A DNA stretch of 64,000 nt from Inquilinus ginsengisoli_A (GTDB lineage Bacteria > Pseudomonadota > Alphaproteobacteria > DSM-16000 > Inquilinaceae). How positions within the stretch are numbered: position 1 is the stretch's first letter; every line of letters starts with the position of its first letter. The stretch spans positions 62,001 through 126,000 of the forward strand of contig NZ_JAVDPW010000007.1 of NCBI RefSeq assembly GCF_031453975.1. The letters run 5' to 3'. Below are positions 8,356 to 16,652 of the stretch, in pieces. The notes beneath the pieces were generated by a model. The model was not told the origin of the DNA and did not search any database. It saw nothing but the letters and a program-made list of their open reading frames with translations. A program made the position numbers and the translations under genes.

Positions 8356-9325
8356 CGGGTCTCCCGGGGACGAAGGGGGCGGCAAGGGCGGCGGCCGCTT
8401 CCCGCAGGGGAAGGGCCGGACGGCTGTCGAGGGTGAGGCTGAGCAGCTCGGGGCGGGCGTAGTGGCCGACCGAATCCATCATCCGCTTGCGCTTGGTGAT
8501 CAGCGCCATGTCGAGATCGGCGACGAGCAGCCCTTCGCCGGTCGTCAGCGGCGGCACGACGTGGTTGCCCTCGGGGGCGATGATCGCGGTCATGCAGCCG
8601 CCCCGCAGCGCCTTCTGCAGCTGTGGGTCGGGCGTCACCGAGGCGATCTGCTCCTCCGTCAGCCACCCCGTGGCGTTGACGACGAAGCAGCCGCTTTCGA
8701 GCGCGTGGTGGCGGATGGTCACCTCGATCTGGTCGGCGAAGATCGGGCCGACCAGGGAGCCGGGGAACTGCGCGACGTGGATTTCCTCGTGCTGTGCCAT
8801 CAGCGCGTAGCGGGCGAGGGGATTGTAGTGCTCCCAGCAGGCCAGCGCGCCGACACGGCCGACGGCGGTCTCGACCACCTGCAGGCCAGCGCCGTCGCCC
8901 TGGCCCCAGATCATGCGCTCGTGGAAGGTCGGCGTGATCTTCCGGCGCCGGAGCTTCAGCGTCCCGTCGGCATCGAACACGAGCTGGGTGTTGTAGAGCG
9001 TGCCGTGGTCGCGTTCGTTGACGCCGAGCACGATCACCATGCCGTGCCGGCGCGCGGCCGTGCCGACCGCCTCGGTCTCCGGCCCCGGCACGACGACCGC
9101 CTCTTCGTAGAGGCGCAGATGCTCGCGTCCCGTGAGGACCGGCGGCAGCACGAAGGAGAAATAGGGGTACCAGGGCACGAACGTCTCGGGAAAGACGAGC
9201 AGTTCGGCCCCCTTGTCCGCGGCGTCGGCGATCGCGTTCAGGACCTTGGCCATCGTCTTTTCGCGCGAGGTCAGGTCGGGGGCGATCTGGACCGCGGCGA
9301 CGCGGACCGTGGCTGTCTCAACCAT
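8282..9325 (-). CDS. Nit6803-type nitrilase (Nit1 clade)
   Basis: 347 residues. The carbon-nitrogen hydrolase triad is complete: E47 (VFPETF), K129 (RRRKITPT) and C163 (LACWEHYNPL). Cys-Trp-Glu after the nucleophile is typical of true nitrilases, which turn R-CN into carboxylate and ammonia. Nit1-clade clusters have been linked to assimilation of cyanide as nitrogen source in pseudomonads and to nitrogen-starvation responses in Synechocystis. The last 25 residues, Asp/Arg-rich, overlap the radical SAM gene by 74 bp, long for this operon. Cytoplasmic; no signal peptide. Confidence 0.92.
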   Translation of the reverse strand: MVETATVRVAAVQIAPDLTSREKTMAKVLNAIADAADKGAELLVFPETFVPWYPYFSFVLPPVLTGREHLRLYEEAVVVPGPETEAVGTAARRHGMVIVLGVNERDHGTLYNTQLVFDADGTLKLRRRKITPTFHERMIWGQGDGAGLQVVETAVGRVGALACWEHYNPLARYALMAQHEEIHVAQFPGSLVGPIFADQIEVTIRHHALESGCFVVNATGWLTEEQIASVTPDPQLQKALRGGCMTAIIAPEGNHVVPPLTTGEGLLVADLDMALITKRKRMMDSVGHYARPELLSLTLDSRPALPLREAAAALAAPFVPGRPDDETDDAGRAQDGRADQRAAILRR

Positions 9326-9383
9326 TGCGGCTGTCTTTCCTATGACCGATGCGGCCGCGGGGCCGGCCGCATCGGTCCGCGGC

Positions 9384-9866
9384 TCAAAGCGTCCAGGTGT
9401 CGAGGATGAAGGCGTTGTCCCTGCGGTGCAGGAGGACGATGTCGAGGACGTCGAGCGGGTTGATCGGGATCACCCCGGGGATGAGCGCGCCTTCGCCATG
9501 TCCGTACAGCGCCTGCAGGGCGAAGCGGCAGGCATAGACCTTGCCGCCGTCGGTCATGATCTTCTCGATGCGGTTGTTGAAGTTGAGATGCCCGGGGAAG
9601 GCGTCGTCGCCGAGCTTGGGAAAGCCGCGCTGGACGCCGAGAGTCACGCCCGGGCCGTAGAGCAGAACCGAGGTCTCGAACCCCTTCTGGATGAGGCGGG
9701 AGGCCTGGAGGAGATTGACGAGACCGATCGAGCCTTCGAAGGCGACGGTGTGGAAGGTGACGAGAGCCTTCTCGCCCGGGGCGGCTTTGACGTCCTCGAA
9801 CACCTTGGTTTCGTAATCGACGAGGAAATCACCCTTCTGGTTCGCGGGCTTGGTCACGGCTGGCAT
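9384..9866 (-). CDS. Sll0783/MSMEG_0572-family nitrogen-starvation-response protein
   Basis: 160 residues and first gene of the Nit1C operon, with a good ribosome site (GGAGAGGTGA) upstream of ATG 9866. The sequence, with SVLLYGPGVTLGVQRGFP and a late CRFALQALYG, resembles DsrE-like small alpha/beta proteins; C133 sits where DsrE/TusD proteins place their active cysteine (inference). In Synechocystis, Sll0783 is nitrogen-starvation induced and affects polyhydroxybutyrate accumulation. The molecular role is unknown. Nitrilase follows after 58 bp. Confidence 0.85.
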   Translation of the reverse strand: MPAVTKPANQKGDFLVDYETKVFEDVKAAPGEKALVTFHTVAFEGSIGLVNLLQASRLIQKGFETSVLLYGPGVTLGVQRGFPKLGDDAFPGHLNFNNRIEKIMTDGGKVYACRFALQALYGHGEGALIPGVIPINPLDVLDIVLLHRRDNAFILDTWTL

Positions 9867-9936
9867 GGCTCACCTCTCCGAAGCGGGATTGGACTGCGGC
9901 AGCGACCGCAGCGTCGGAGACAGTTGATGCAAGCAA

Positions 9937-10207
9937 TATGCCAGTCATTGGATTCCCTCGCTTGCGCATTTTGCCGCGATCTATATGCATTCAATTATAC
10001 AGTCATTCTGCCTGTCGATTGAGCAAGATTCTGCCCATTTTGATTCCATGAAATGGAAATCTTCCGAGCAACCCGGCCGAAAATTAGCTTGTCGCAGAAA
10101 GCAATCAAGATGGGATGTGCATACAAAAATGCAGTCAATAATATGAGGCAATTTCGCGACGTCGCCGTGGCGGCGGTGCAGACAACACGATACAGTCAAC
10201 CTGCCTT
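9937..10207. promoter_or_regulatory. divergent control region with repeated CAGTCA boxes
   Basis: The 356 bp between the Nit operon and the MocR gene are AT-rich and hold four CAGTCA boxes in the same orientation: CCAGTCATTG at 9941-9950, ATACAGTCATTCTGCCTG at 9997-10014, ATGCAGTCAATA at 10129-10140 and ATACAGTCAACCTGCCTT at 10190-10207. The second and fourth share ATACAGTCA-xx-CTGCCT and are exact-register direct repeats, the usual form of MocR operators. A TATAAT on the minus strand at 9994-9999 overlaps the second box and could be the Nit -10. The fourth lies just before the MocR start, consistent with autoregulation. Operator function is inferred. Confidence 0.5.
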
Positions 10208-10222
10208 CATCAACGATCGCGC

Positions 10223-11617
10223 ATGATGTACGACTGGACCCCCGACCTCTCGATCTCCGACCGGCCCCGCTATCTCGCCCTCGCCGACCGGATCGCCGCC
10301 GACATCCAGTCCGGCAAGCTGGTGACCGGCGACCGCCTGCCGCCGCAGCGCAAGCTGGCGGAACGGCTGGGTGTCGACTTCACCACGGTGGCGCGGGGCT
10401 ATGTCGAGGCCCAGAAGCGCGGGCTCATCGAATCCCGCCAGGGCCAGGGCACCTTCGTGCAGAGCGGGCCGAAGGCCAGGGCGGTCCCGGCCCCTGCATC
10501 ACGGCCCCGGCCCGATGCGGTCGATCTCTCGATGAACCTGCCGCCGGAGCCCGACGACCCGCAGTTGATCGAGCGCATGCAGGCCGGGCTGGAGATGGTC
10601 GGGCGGGACCTGGTGTCGCTGATGCGGTACCAGGGCTTCGGCGGCGGCCCGATCGACAAGGAGGCGGCGTCCCTCTGGCTCAGCCGCCGCGGGCTGGTTC
10701 CGGCGCAGGAACGCATCTTCATCACGCCCGGGGCGCATCCCGCCCTGCTCGGCATCCTCGGCATCCTGGCCAAGCCCGGCCAGGTGGTGCTGAGCGAAGC
10801 CATCACCTATCCCGGCATCCGCTCGATCGCCGCGCAGCTCAACCTGTCGCTGGTCGGCCTGCCCATGGATGACGAGGGCATCGATCCGGATGCGTTCTCC
10901 GCCGCCTGTTCGAAACTGTCGCCCAAGGCGCTCTATCTCAACCCGACCCTGCAGAACCCGACCACGCTGACCATGTCGCAGAAGCGGCGCGAGACAATCG
11001 CCGCGATCGCGCGGCGCTGGGGCGTCCCGATCGTCGAGGACGATGCCTATGGCTTCATCCCGTCCCATGCGCCGGGGCCGCTGGCGTCGGTCGCGCCCGA
11101 CATCACCTGGTACGTGGCGGGGCTGGCCAAATGCATCGGCGCCGGCATGCGCGTGGCCTATGTCGTGGCCCCCGACGCGCGGTCCGGCTGGGCCTTCGCC
11201 GCGGCGGTGCGCTCGGCCACCGTGATGGCCTCTCCGCTGACCGTCGCGCTGGCGACGCGCTGGATCGAGGACGGCACGGCCGACAGCCTGCTGCGCTTCA
11301 TCCGCATGGAGGCCGCGGCGCGCCAGGCGATCGCGCGCCAGGCCCTGCCGCCGGGAAGCTTCCGGGGCGATCCGGTCAGCTTCAACATCTGGGTTCCGCT
11401 GCCGGAGGGCTGGACGCGTTCGGCGTTCATTGGGCACATGCGGACCACCGGGATCGGCGTGGTCGCCAGCGACCCCTTCACCGTGACCGGCAACCCGCCG
11501 GAGGCGGTCCGCATCTGCCTGGGCGGGCCGGCGTCGCGCGCGGCCGTGCAGCGCGCGCTCGACTTCGCGGCGCATGCCCTCGAGGAGCTCCCGGCCGTGG
11601 CGACATCGTTCCTGTGA
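10223..11617 (+). CDS. MocR-type regulator (GntR winged helix + aminotransferase-I domain)
   Basis: 464 residues. Residues 15-80 form a GntR winged helix (RLPPQRKLAERLGV, GQGTFV). Residues 100-460 are a fold-type-I aminotransferase with the PLP contacts NPTLQNPTT, D274 (EDDAYG) and the Schiff-base lysine K303 (GLAKCIGAGMRVAYV). Such proteins sense PLP adducts of amines or amino acids. It is divergent from the Nit operon across a region with direct repeats, so it probably controls that operon and itself. Pseudomonad Nit1C clusters are reported to use a sigma-54-type activator instead, which makes this arrangement notable. Confidence 0.9.
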   Translation: MMYDWTPDLSISDRPRYLALADRIAADIQSGKLVTGDRLPPQRKLAERLGVDFTTVARGYVEAQKRGLIESRQGQGTFVQSGPKARAVPAPASRPRPDAVDLSMNLPPEPDDPQLIERMQAGLEMVGRDLVSLMRYQGFGGGPIDKEAASLWLSRRGLVPAQERIFITPGAHPALLGILGILAKPGQVVLSEAITYPGIRSIAAQLNLSLVGLPMDDEGIDPDAFSAACSKLSPKALYLNPTLQNPTTLTMSQKRRETIAAIARRWGVPIVEDDAYGFIPSHAPGPLASVAPDITWYVAGLAKCIGAGMRVAYVVAPDARSGWAFAAAVRSATVMASPLTVALATRWIEDGTADSLLRFIRMEAAARQAIARQALPPGSFRGDPVSFNIWVPLPEGWTRSAFIGHMRTTGIGVVASDPFTVTGNPPEAVRICLGGPASRAAVQRALDFAAHALEELPAVATSFL

Positions 11618-11899
11618 ACCGATCGTGCTCGAGATTGTGGATTGAAGTCGGTCAAGGCTGACTCGGATAGCGCTGTTCGCAGCAGCGCGCGCCGATGGCG
11701 GCGACGTCTGTTTTGAGCGTGCCCGGTCATAGCGTCATGGCGAAGAGGTCGGTTTCGCCTTCGTCCACCATGTTGCCGGCTCGGCAGCCCGCGCATCGCC
11801 GCGCTGGGCCACGGCGGCCGGGGCGGAGGCGACAGCCTGAGGGCGTGGGCCGGAGCAGATCATGGCTGCGCCCGGACGGCTTCAGGACGGCGCCGGCGG

Positions 11900-12036
11900 C
11901 CTGGGCTGGACGCCGAGGCGATGACGATCGAGAGCCTTGCCAGCGGCCTGGGCGCCCGCATCAGCACCACCATCACCGGCGACCAGGGCACGGCCCTGGT
12001 GCTGCAGGCACGGGCGCGCTGGAAGCACGAATTCTG
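11900..12036 (+). pseudogene. autotransporter beta-barrel domain remnant
   Basis: A frame of about 45 residues reads GLDAEAMTIES, then LASGLGARIST and, at the end, LQARARWKHEF before a stop. The G-L-G-A-R-ST turn and the A-R-x-x-W-x-H-E-F strand are characteristic of C-terminal autotransporter barrels, which have about 300 residues. Nothing recognisable precedes or follows it in frame, so this is a fossil fragment. Confidence 0.4.
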
Positions 12037-12249
12037 AACGACCGGGCGGTGCCGGACGCCGGCTGCCGGGCCGCGGCTTCCCATCCGCGGCCACCAGCGG
12101 CGATGCGGCCCCTGCCGAATGCTACCGTGACCGCAGCACCCGTCTCCTTTGGGGAGCTTCGGAAGATCCGAACTTCGTTTCCTTCATAAAGATAAACGAG
12201 TTAACCAATGTCTGCTGTTGAGACGCTGGCGCGACGTCTCCTTTTTGGC

Positions 12250-12310
12250 GCCCTCCAGCCGGGCCGCACCGGCCCATCGGGCCGAATCGGACAATGTCCA
12301 TCCCGGGAAC
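12250..12310 (+). repeat. dispersed intergenic repeat, partial diverged copy
   Basis: CCCTCCAGCCGGGC, followed about 35 bp later by CGGACAATGTCC-ATCCCGGGA, parallels the order of blocks in the copy at 406-502. Shorter and more diverged than the copies at 406 and 15050. Confidence 0.35.
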
Positions 12311-12579
12311 CGCGCTAGCAGCGATGATCCGTGACTTCCCCGCATGGATTGTTCGAAGTGCGATATGGGACCCAAAAGCAAGAGGCCGGCTGGCGAGGTC
12401 ACCATGACACCGGTGATGACTTCAGGATCCACGACACCAACGCCCACGCAATGCTCGCGCTGGCGCTGAAGGCGAACAAAGTCGGCGCAAATTCCGGATT
12501 GCCGCCGAGCCCGGCTGCTGAGGCCAATCCGCAGCCCGGGGTCGCACCAGGCAAGATAAAAAGTGATCCTCTCGACGCG

Positions 12580-13485
12580 CTAACTGGCCGTTCCATCCCG
12601 CGCATAGCGCGCCGGCGGCATGCCCACGTGCCGGGTAAAGGCAGTGCTGAATGTGCTCGCCGACCCATAGCCGACGCGGACCGCGACCTGCGAAATCGCG
12701 AACTCGTGCGTGCGCAGCAGGCGTTTGGCGAGCGCCATGCGCCAGGCGAGCAGATATTCCATCGGCGGCAGTCCGACGATGCGGCTGAATCGGGCGAAGA
12801 AGGCGGAGCGCGACATCGCGGCTTCGGCAGCGAGGCCGGCGACCGTCCAGCCATGAGCCGGCTTCGCGTGCATTGCCCGCAAGGCGGCAACCAGGCGATT
12901 GTCGGAGAGCCCGCGCGCCAGGCTCGGTACCGAACCCGCGTCGGCACCGCAGCGCAGCGCCTCGATCAGCAGCACCTCCAACAGGCGTTCGAGCACCAGT
13001 GCACGCCCGGGCCGTGATCGGCGGGTCTCGTCGCCGACCAGTTGCATAAGCGTCGCAAGCCGCGGCTCGCCGCGCGCCACCACCATCGTCGGGAGCAAGG
13101 ATACGAGGAGGGTGGCATCGGGAGATGCGAAGCTGCACAACCCGACCTGCATCCTGAGGTTGATCGGCGCGTCCGGCCGGCCGACCCGGAAGCGCCCTTC
13201 GCCAAGCTCGACCGGCAGCATGTCTATCCCATGAGGCGGCGCGTCGATGCTCTCGATGACCTGATCATTGGTCGACGGCGACAGCACGAAATCACCGGCG
13301 CTTACGATGATCGGCGGCTGGCTCGCGCCGACCACGCGGCACTCGCCTTCCAGAACCGCGAAGTAGACGGGCTTGCCCTCGACATCGCGGCGGATGCGCC
13401 AGCGCCCGGCATAGTCGACGAGCTTTGAGAAGCTGGCCGATGGCTGGAGCAGGGTCACGATCTCGGCAAGCGGATCGACCGTCAT
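12580..13485 (-). CDS. AraC-family regulator with N-terminal cupin
   Basis: 301 residues from ATG 13485 (MTVDPLAEIVTLLQP), the usual start of cupin_6-type AraC regulators; ATG 13524 upstream is possible. Residues 20-150 form the effector-binding cupin (YFAVLEGECRVV, GDFVLSP). Residues 200-301 hold two helix-turn-helix units (GLAAEAAMSRSAFFARF and VAVRVGYGSASTFSTAF, then PPARYAR). It is divergent from an SDR gene across 99 bp, the classic arrangement for a regulator of an oxidoreductase acting on its inducer. Inducer unknown. Confidence 0.9.
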   Translation of the reverse strand: MTVDPLAEIVTLLQPSASFSKLVDYAGRWRIRRDVEGKPVYFAVLEGECRVVGASQPPIIVSAGDFVLSPSTNDQVIESIDAPPHGIDMLPVELGEGRFRVGRPDAPINLRMQVGLCSFASPDATLLVSLLPTMVVARGEPRLATLMQLVGDETRRSRPGRALVLERLLEVLLIEALRCGADAGSVPSLARGLSDNRLVAALRAMHAKPAHGWTVAGLAAEAAMSRSAFFARFSRIVGLPPMEYLLAWRMALAKRLLRTHEFAISQVAVRVGYGSASTFSTAFTRHVGMPPARYARDGTAS

Positions 13486-13584
13486 ATCTGGACTATCGCC
13501 AATTGATTCGAGACGTTCACCCATGGAAGGTATCACGCACGAGAGCCATCTCCGGATCGCCTTCGACAATTCCGGAGCAATGTC

Positions 13585-14334
13585 ATGCCCAGCGTCGTCA
13601 TCACCGGCTGTTCCTCGGGCTTCGGCCTCGAAACCGCGAAATTGTTCCTTGAGCGTGGCTGGAAGGTGATTGCCACCATGCGCAACCCCAAGGCCGACAT
13701 CCTGCCGGCGTCCGACAATCTCGTCGTCCTGCGGCTCGACGTCACCGATCCGGCGAGCATCGCCAGCGCAATGGAACAGGCCGGTGAGATCGACGTGCTG
13801 GTCAACAATGCCGGGTTCGGGGCAGCGGTGCCGGTCGAACTGATCAAGCCAGAGACGGCACGCCAGTTGTTCGAGACGAACACGCTGGGCACGCTGGCCA
13901 CGCTGCAGGCGGTGCTGCCCAAGTTCCGCGAGCGCCGGGCGGGCGTGATCGTCAACGTCACATCCACGGTGACCCTCAAGCCCCTGCCGCTCGTCAGCGT
14001 CTATCGCGCGAGCAAGGCGGCGGTAAATGCGCTCACCGAAAGCTTGGCGGTCGAGATGGAGCCGTTCGGCGTGCGCGTGCATATCGTGCTCCCCGGCCGT
14101 TCGCCCGAAACCCAGTTTGGTGAGAACGCGATGCCGCACCTGCGCGGACTCGACAATCCGGACTACAAGCCGCTGATCGAAGGGATGATCGCCAATTTCC
14201 GCGAGGATAGCGGCCCGGTCACGCATGCCGGCGATGTGGCGGAGGCAGTCTGGCGGGCGGCCACGGATGCGAATGCGCCGCTCAGGATTCCGGCGGGAGC
14301 GGATGCGGTGCAGTGGATGGCCGAGGCAGCCTGA
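13585..14334 (+). CDS. short-chain dehydrogenase/reductase
   Basis: 249 residues. TGCSSGFG at 7-14 is the cofactor loop, NNAG at 74-77 stabilises the sheet, and S127, Y140 and K144 (YRASK) form the catalytic set. It is a classical SDR of normal length. The short loop after the second strand, with R33 (TMRNP), suggests NADP preference. It is divergent from an AraC regulator that probably controls it. Substrate not deducible; similar proteins are annotated as general oxidoreductases. Confidence 0.9.
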   Translation: MPSVVITGCSSGFGLETAKLFLERGWKVIATMRNPKADILPASDNLVVLRLDVTDPASIASAMEQAGEIDVLVNNAGFGAAVPVELIKPETARQLFETNTLGTLATLQAVLPKFRERRAGVIVNVTSTVTLKPLPLVSVYRASKAAVNALTESLAVEMEPFGVRVHIVLPGRSPETQFGENAMPHLRGLDNPDYKPLIEGMIANFREDSGPVTHAGDVAEAVWRAATDANAPLRIPAGADAVQWMAEAA

Positions 14335-14381
14335 TTCTCGATCAAGGCCGCGCGCCGGTTGCCCATGGATTGTTGAGACCG

Positions 14382-14911
14382 TGACCGCGCGGCCGACACT
14401 GTCATCGGCGGCGCCGGCATCGACACCGCATCCGAGAGCGGTTCGGGGCAACCTTGCCCATCAGCCTCCAGACCGCCGGCGGCGACGGCGAGGGCGACAC
14501 CCTGACCTGGGTAGAGCAGGTGGTCGCCTCCGCCTTCGCCGACGATCTCGCCGGCGACGCCGGCAACAACACCCTCTGCGGCGTCGCGGGCAACGATGTC
14601 ATCGCCGGCGGGGCCGACGTGCTGAAGACGCGGCGCCGGTAACGGCACCTTCATCTGCAGCACCATAGCCGAGAGCACGGTGGCGTCGACCGGCAAGGAC
14701 GCCATCGTCGACTTCGCCAGTGGCGACAGGACCGAGCTCTCCGGTATCGATCCCGACGGCAACGATGCCACTGGCGCCACCGCCTTCAGCTTCGGCACCG
14801 GCGGCCTCACCGGCGCGGCGGGCGAACTGCGGGTGATCGACTTCGGCGACGGCCGCCAGGGCGTCTATCTCGACGTCGATGGCGACAAGCGCCCGGACCC
14901 TCGTCCCCCTG
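14382..14911 (+). pseudogene. RTX (hemolysin-type calcium-binding) protein C-terminal remnant
   Basis: Three frames carry consecutive pieces of an RTX protein: ADTVIGGAGIDTAS near 14390; EGDTLTWVEQVVASAFADD and AGNDVIAGGADVL around 14490-14620; and GKDAIVDFASGDRTELSGID with AFSFGTGGLTGAAGEL around 14690-14830. The last is the serralysin-type C-terminal module next to the type I secretion signal. At least two frameshifts separate them and the N-terminal part is missing. A secreted protease or similar exoprotein has decayed here. Confidence 0.7.
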
Positions 14912-15049
14912 AGGCGGCCACGAACTCAAGGCGCTGCGCCTGCCCGGGCAGCGCCTACGGCCGGGCCACACGAGCTGAAGCCTCGCCTGCCGCCGGGCCG
15001 CTCTTTTTGGACTCAGACCACCACCGTTCTGCGGCCGACTTGGGGTGCT

Positions 15050-15146
15050 CTGGTCCAGCTCGGTCGGCCGAAAGCGCCGGTATTCTGTGGGTTCGGTCAA
15101 TGTCCGCTGTCGGCGAGACTATTCGATGACCGCATATGGCGCTCTT
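15050..15146 (+). repeat. dispersed intergenic repeat, copy B
   Basis: Matches copy A at 406-502 block by block: GGTCCAGCTCGG, GGTCAATGTCCGCT and ATGACCGCATATGGCGCTC. Both copies lie next to decayed genes. Confidence 0.6.
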
Positions 15147-15403
15147 CTGCCTAATCCGAGCTGGCGCAGCCAGGGCTCACTGCCCCGGGAACGGTAGGGC
15201 GAGTGAATATTGGTCTCGAGAGCAGGATGCTTCGGTCACCAGGCTGCACCGGTGCCATGGCCAAACAGTCCCACCCTGTCCCGATATTTGGCACAGATTG
15301 GATTGGATTTTGATTTGGCATTCGGATCTCGGGCAGCTCGTTCCGCATGCCTGACGACCGATGCGACAAGCGAGGGCAACTCGAGGCCGGGCGACTCAGT
15401 CTC

Positions 15404-16567
15404 TCATGCCGCGGCGAGGCGTCTCTCCACGATTCGCGCCAGCAGGCTCGCGCCGACCGGCAGGATGCCGTCATCCAGCACGAAGCCGGAATTGTGCACC
15501 GGCACCGAACCCGCATGGCCGATGGTGCAGTAGACGCCCGGCGTCGCGTGCAGCATGTCGGCAAAGTCCTCGCTGCCCATCACCGGCGCCGTCTTCAGAT
15601 AGGCTTGGTCCGGCCCGACGATGTCGCGGGCCGCTTCGAGATAGCCCTCGACCAGATCTTCGGTATTCACCAGGACGTCGAACACGTTGCGAATGTCGCA
15701 TTCGATCTCGACCTCGAAGGCGGCGGCGGTGCCCGCCGCGATGGCGCGCATCCGCTGGCGCACGAGCTCATTGACCTCCCGGTCCAGGAACCGGACCGTG
15801 CCGGAGACGACGGCCTCCTCCGGCACGATGTTGTAGGCGCTGCCCGCGTGGATCTGGGTGACCGAAAGCACGGCCTGCTTGAGCGGACTGACGTTGCGGC
15901 TGACGACCGATTGCAGCGACTGAACCAGCGCGGTGGCGACGATGATCGGGTCGCGCGAATGCTCGGGCATGGCGCCATGGCTGCCGCGCCCGCGGATCCG
16001 GAAGTCGAAGAAATCGGCGCCCGCCATGGCTGGTCCAGGCTTGATGCCGATGCGATAGGGCTCATCGGCGGGCGCGTTGTGGAGGCCGTAGATCTCGTCG
16101 CAGGGGAAGCGCCGGAACAGCCCGTCGGCCAGCATCGCGCGGGCGCCGCCGCAGCCTTCCTCGCCCGGCTGGAAGATCAGGACGGCGGTGCCGGCGAAGT
16201 CGCGAGTCTCGGCCAGGTAGCGCGCGGCCCCCAGCAGCATCGTCGTGTGACCGTCATGGCCGCAGCCGTGGAAGCGCCCGGGGATCTTCGAGGCGTAGGT
16301 CAGATTGGTGCGCTCCTCCATCGGCAAGGCGTCCATATCGGCCCGCAACCCGACGGCGCGGCCCGGCCCGCGGCGGCCTTCGATCACGCCGACGACCCCG
16401 GTCATGCCCAGGCCGCGATGCACCTCGATGCCCCAGGCCTCCAGCTTTGCGGCGACGATGCCGGAGGTGCGGACCTCCTCGAAGCCGATCTCCGGATGCT
16501 GGTGCAGATCCCGCCGGATGGCGGTCAGTTCGTCCTTGTAGCTGTCGATGCGGTTGATGACCGGCAT
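15404..16567 (-). CDS. M20-family amidohydrolase (N-acyl amino acid / hippurate hydrolase type)
   Basis: 387 residues from ATG 16567; the larger open frame upstream is a shadow. Metal ligands are visible in HGCGHDGHT (100-108), the general-base pair is E136-E137 in QPGEEG, and GLRADMDALP (73-82) is diagnostic of the M20D aminoacylase group. It hydrolyses an amide bond on an N-acyl amino acid or dipeptide. It is the last gene of the oligopeptide-transporter operon, 85 bp after a serine hydrolase, and so probably processes imported peptides in the cytoplasm. Confidence 0.9.
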   Translation of the reverse strand: MPVINRIDSYKDELTAIRRDLHQHPEIGFEEVRTSGIVAAKLEAWGIEVHRGLGMTGVVGVIEGRRGPGRAVGLRADMDALPMEERTNLTYASKIPGRFHGCGHDGHTTMLLGAARYLAETRDFAGTAVLIFQPGEEGCGGARAMLADGLFRRFPCDEIYGLHNAPADEPYRIGIKPGPAMAGADFFDFRIRGRGSHGAMPEHSRDPIIVATALVQSLQSVVSRNVSPLKQAVLSVTQIHAGSAYNIVPEEAVVSGTVRFLDREVNELVRQRMRAIAAGTAAAFEVEIECDIRNVFDVLVNTEDLVEGYLEAARDIVGPDQAYLKTAPVMGSEDFADMLHATPGVYCTIGHAGSVPVHNSGFVLDDGILPVGASLLARIVERRLAAA

Positions 16568-16652
16568 GTCGGGGCCTTTGCAGACGGGGAAACCAGGGTT
16601 CGAGCGGATGGGCCTGTGCCGCGGCCCGTTGACGGGATCTCGTGCGCCGGGG

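Larger units (their letters stand above)
11618..12579. other. gene graveyard between MocR and AraC genes
   Basis: 960 bp without an intact gene. It contains an autotransporter barrel remnant (11900-12036), a weak copy of the CAATGTCC repeat (12250-12310) and otherwise unrecognised sequence. Frames here are short, lack ribosome sites and switch reading frame, as expected for decayed coding DNA. Confidence 0.55.
14335..15403. other. gene-free stretch with RTX remnant and repeat
   Basis: Just over 1 kb between the SDR and the M20 hydrolase genes without an intact gene. It contains a frameshifted RTX calcium-binding remnant at its left, copy B of the CAATGTCCGC repeat at 15050-15146, and about 250 bp of unrecognised sequence. 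Confidence 0.6.

Noticed and set aside
13486..14451. Minus-strand extension of the AraC gene across the SDR gene
   Set aside because: It is the shadow of the SDR gene; the cupin family's usual N-terminus begins at 13485.
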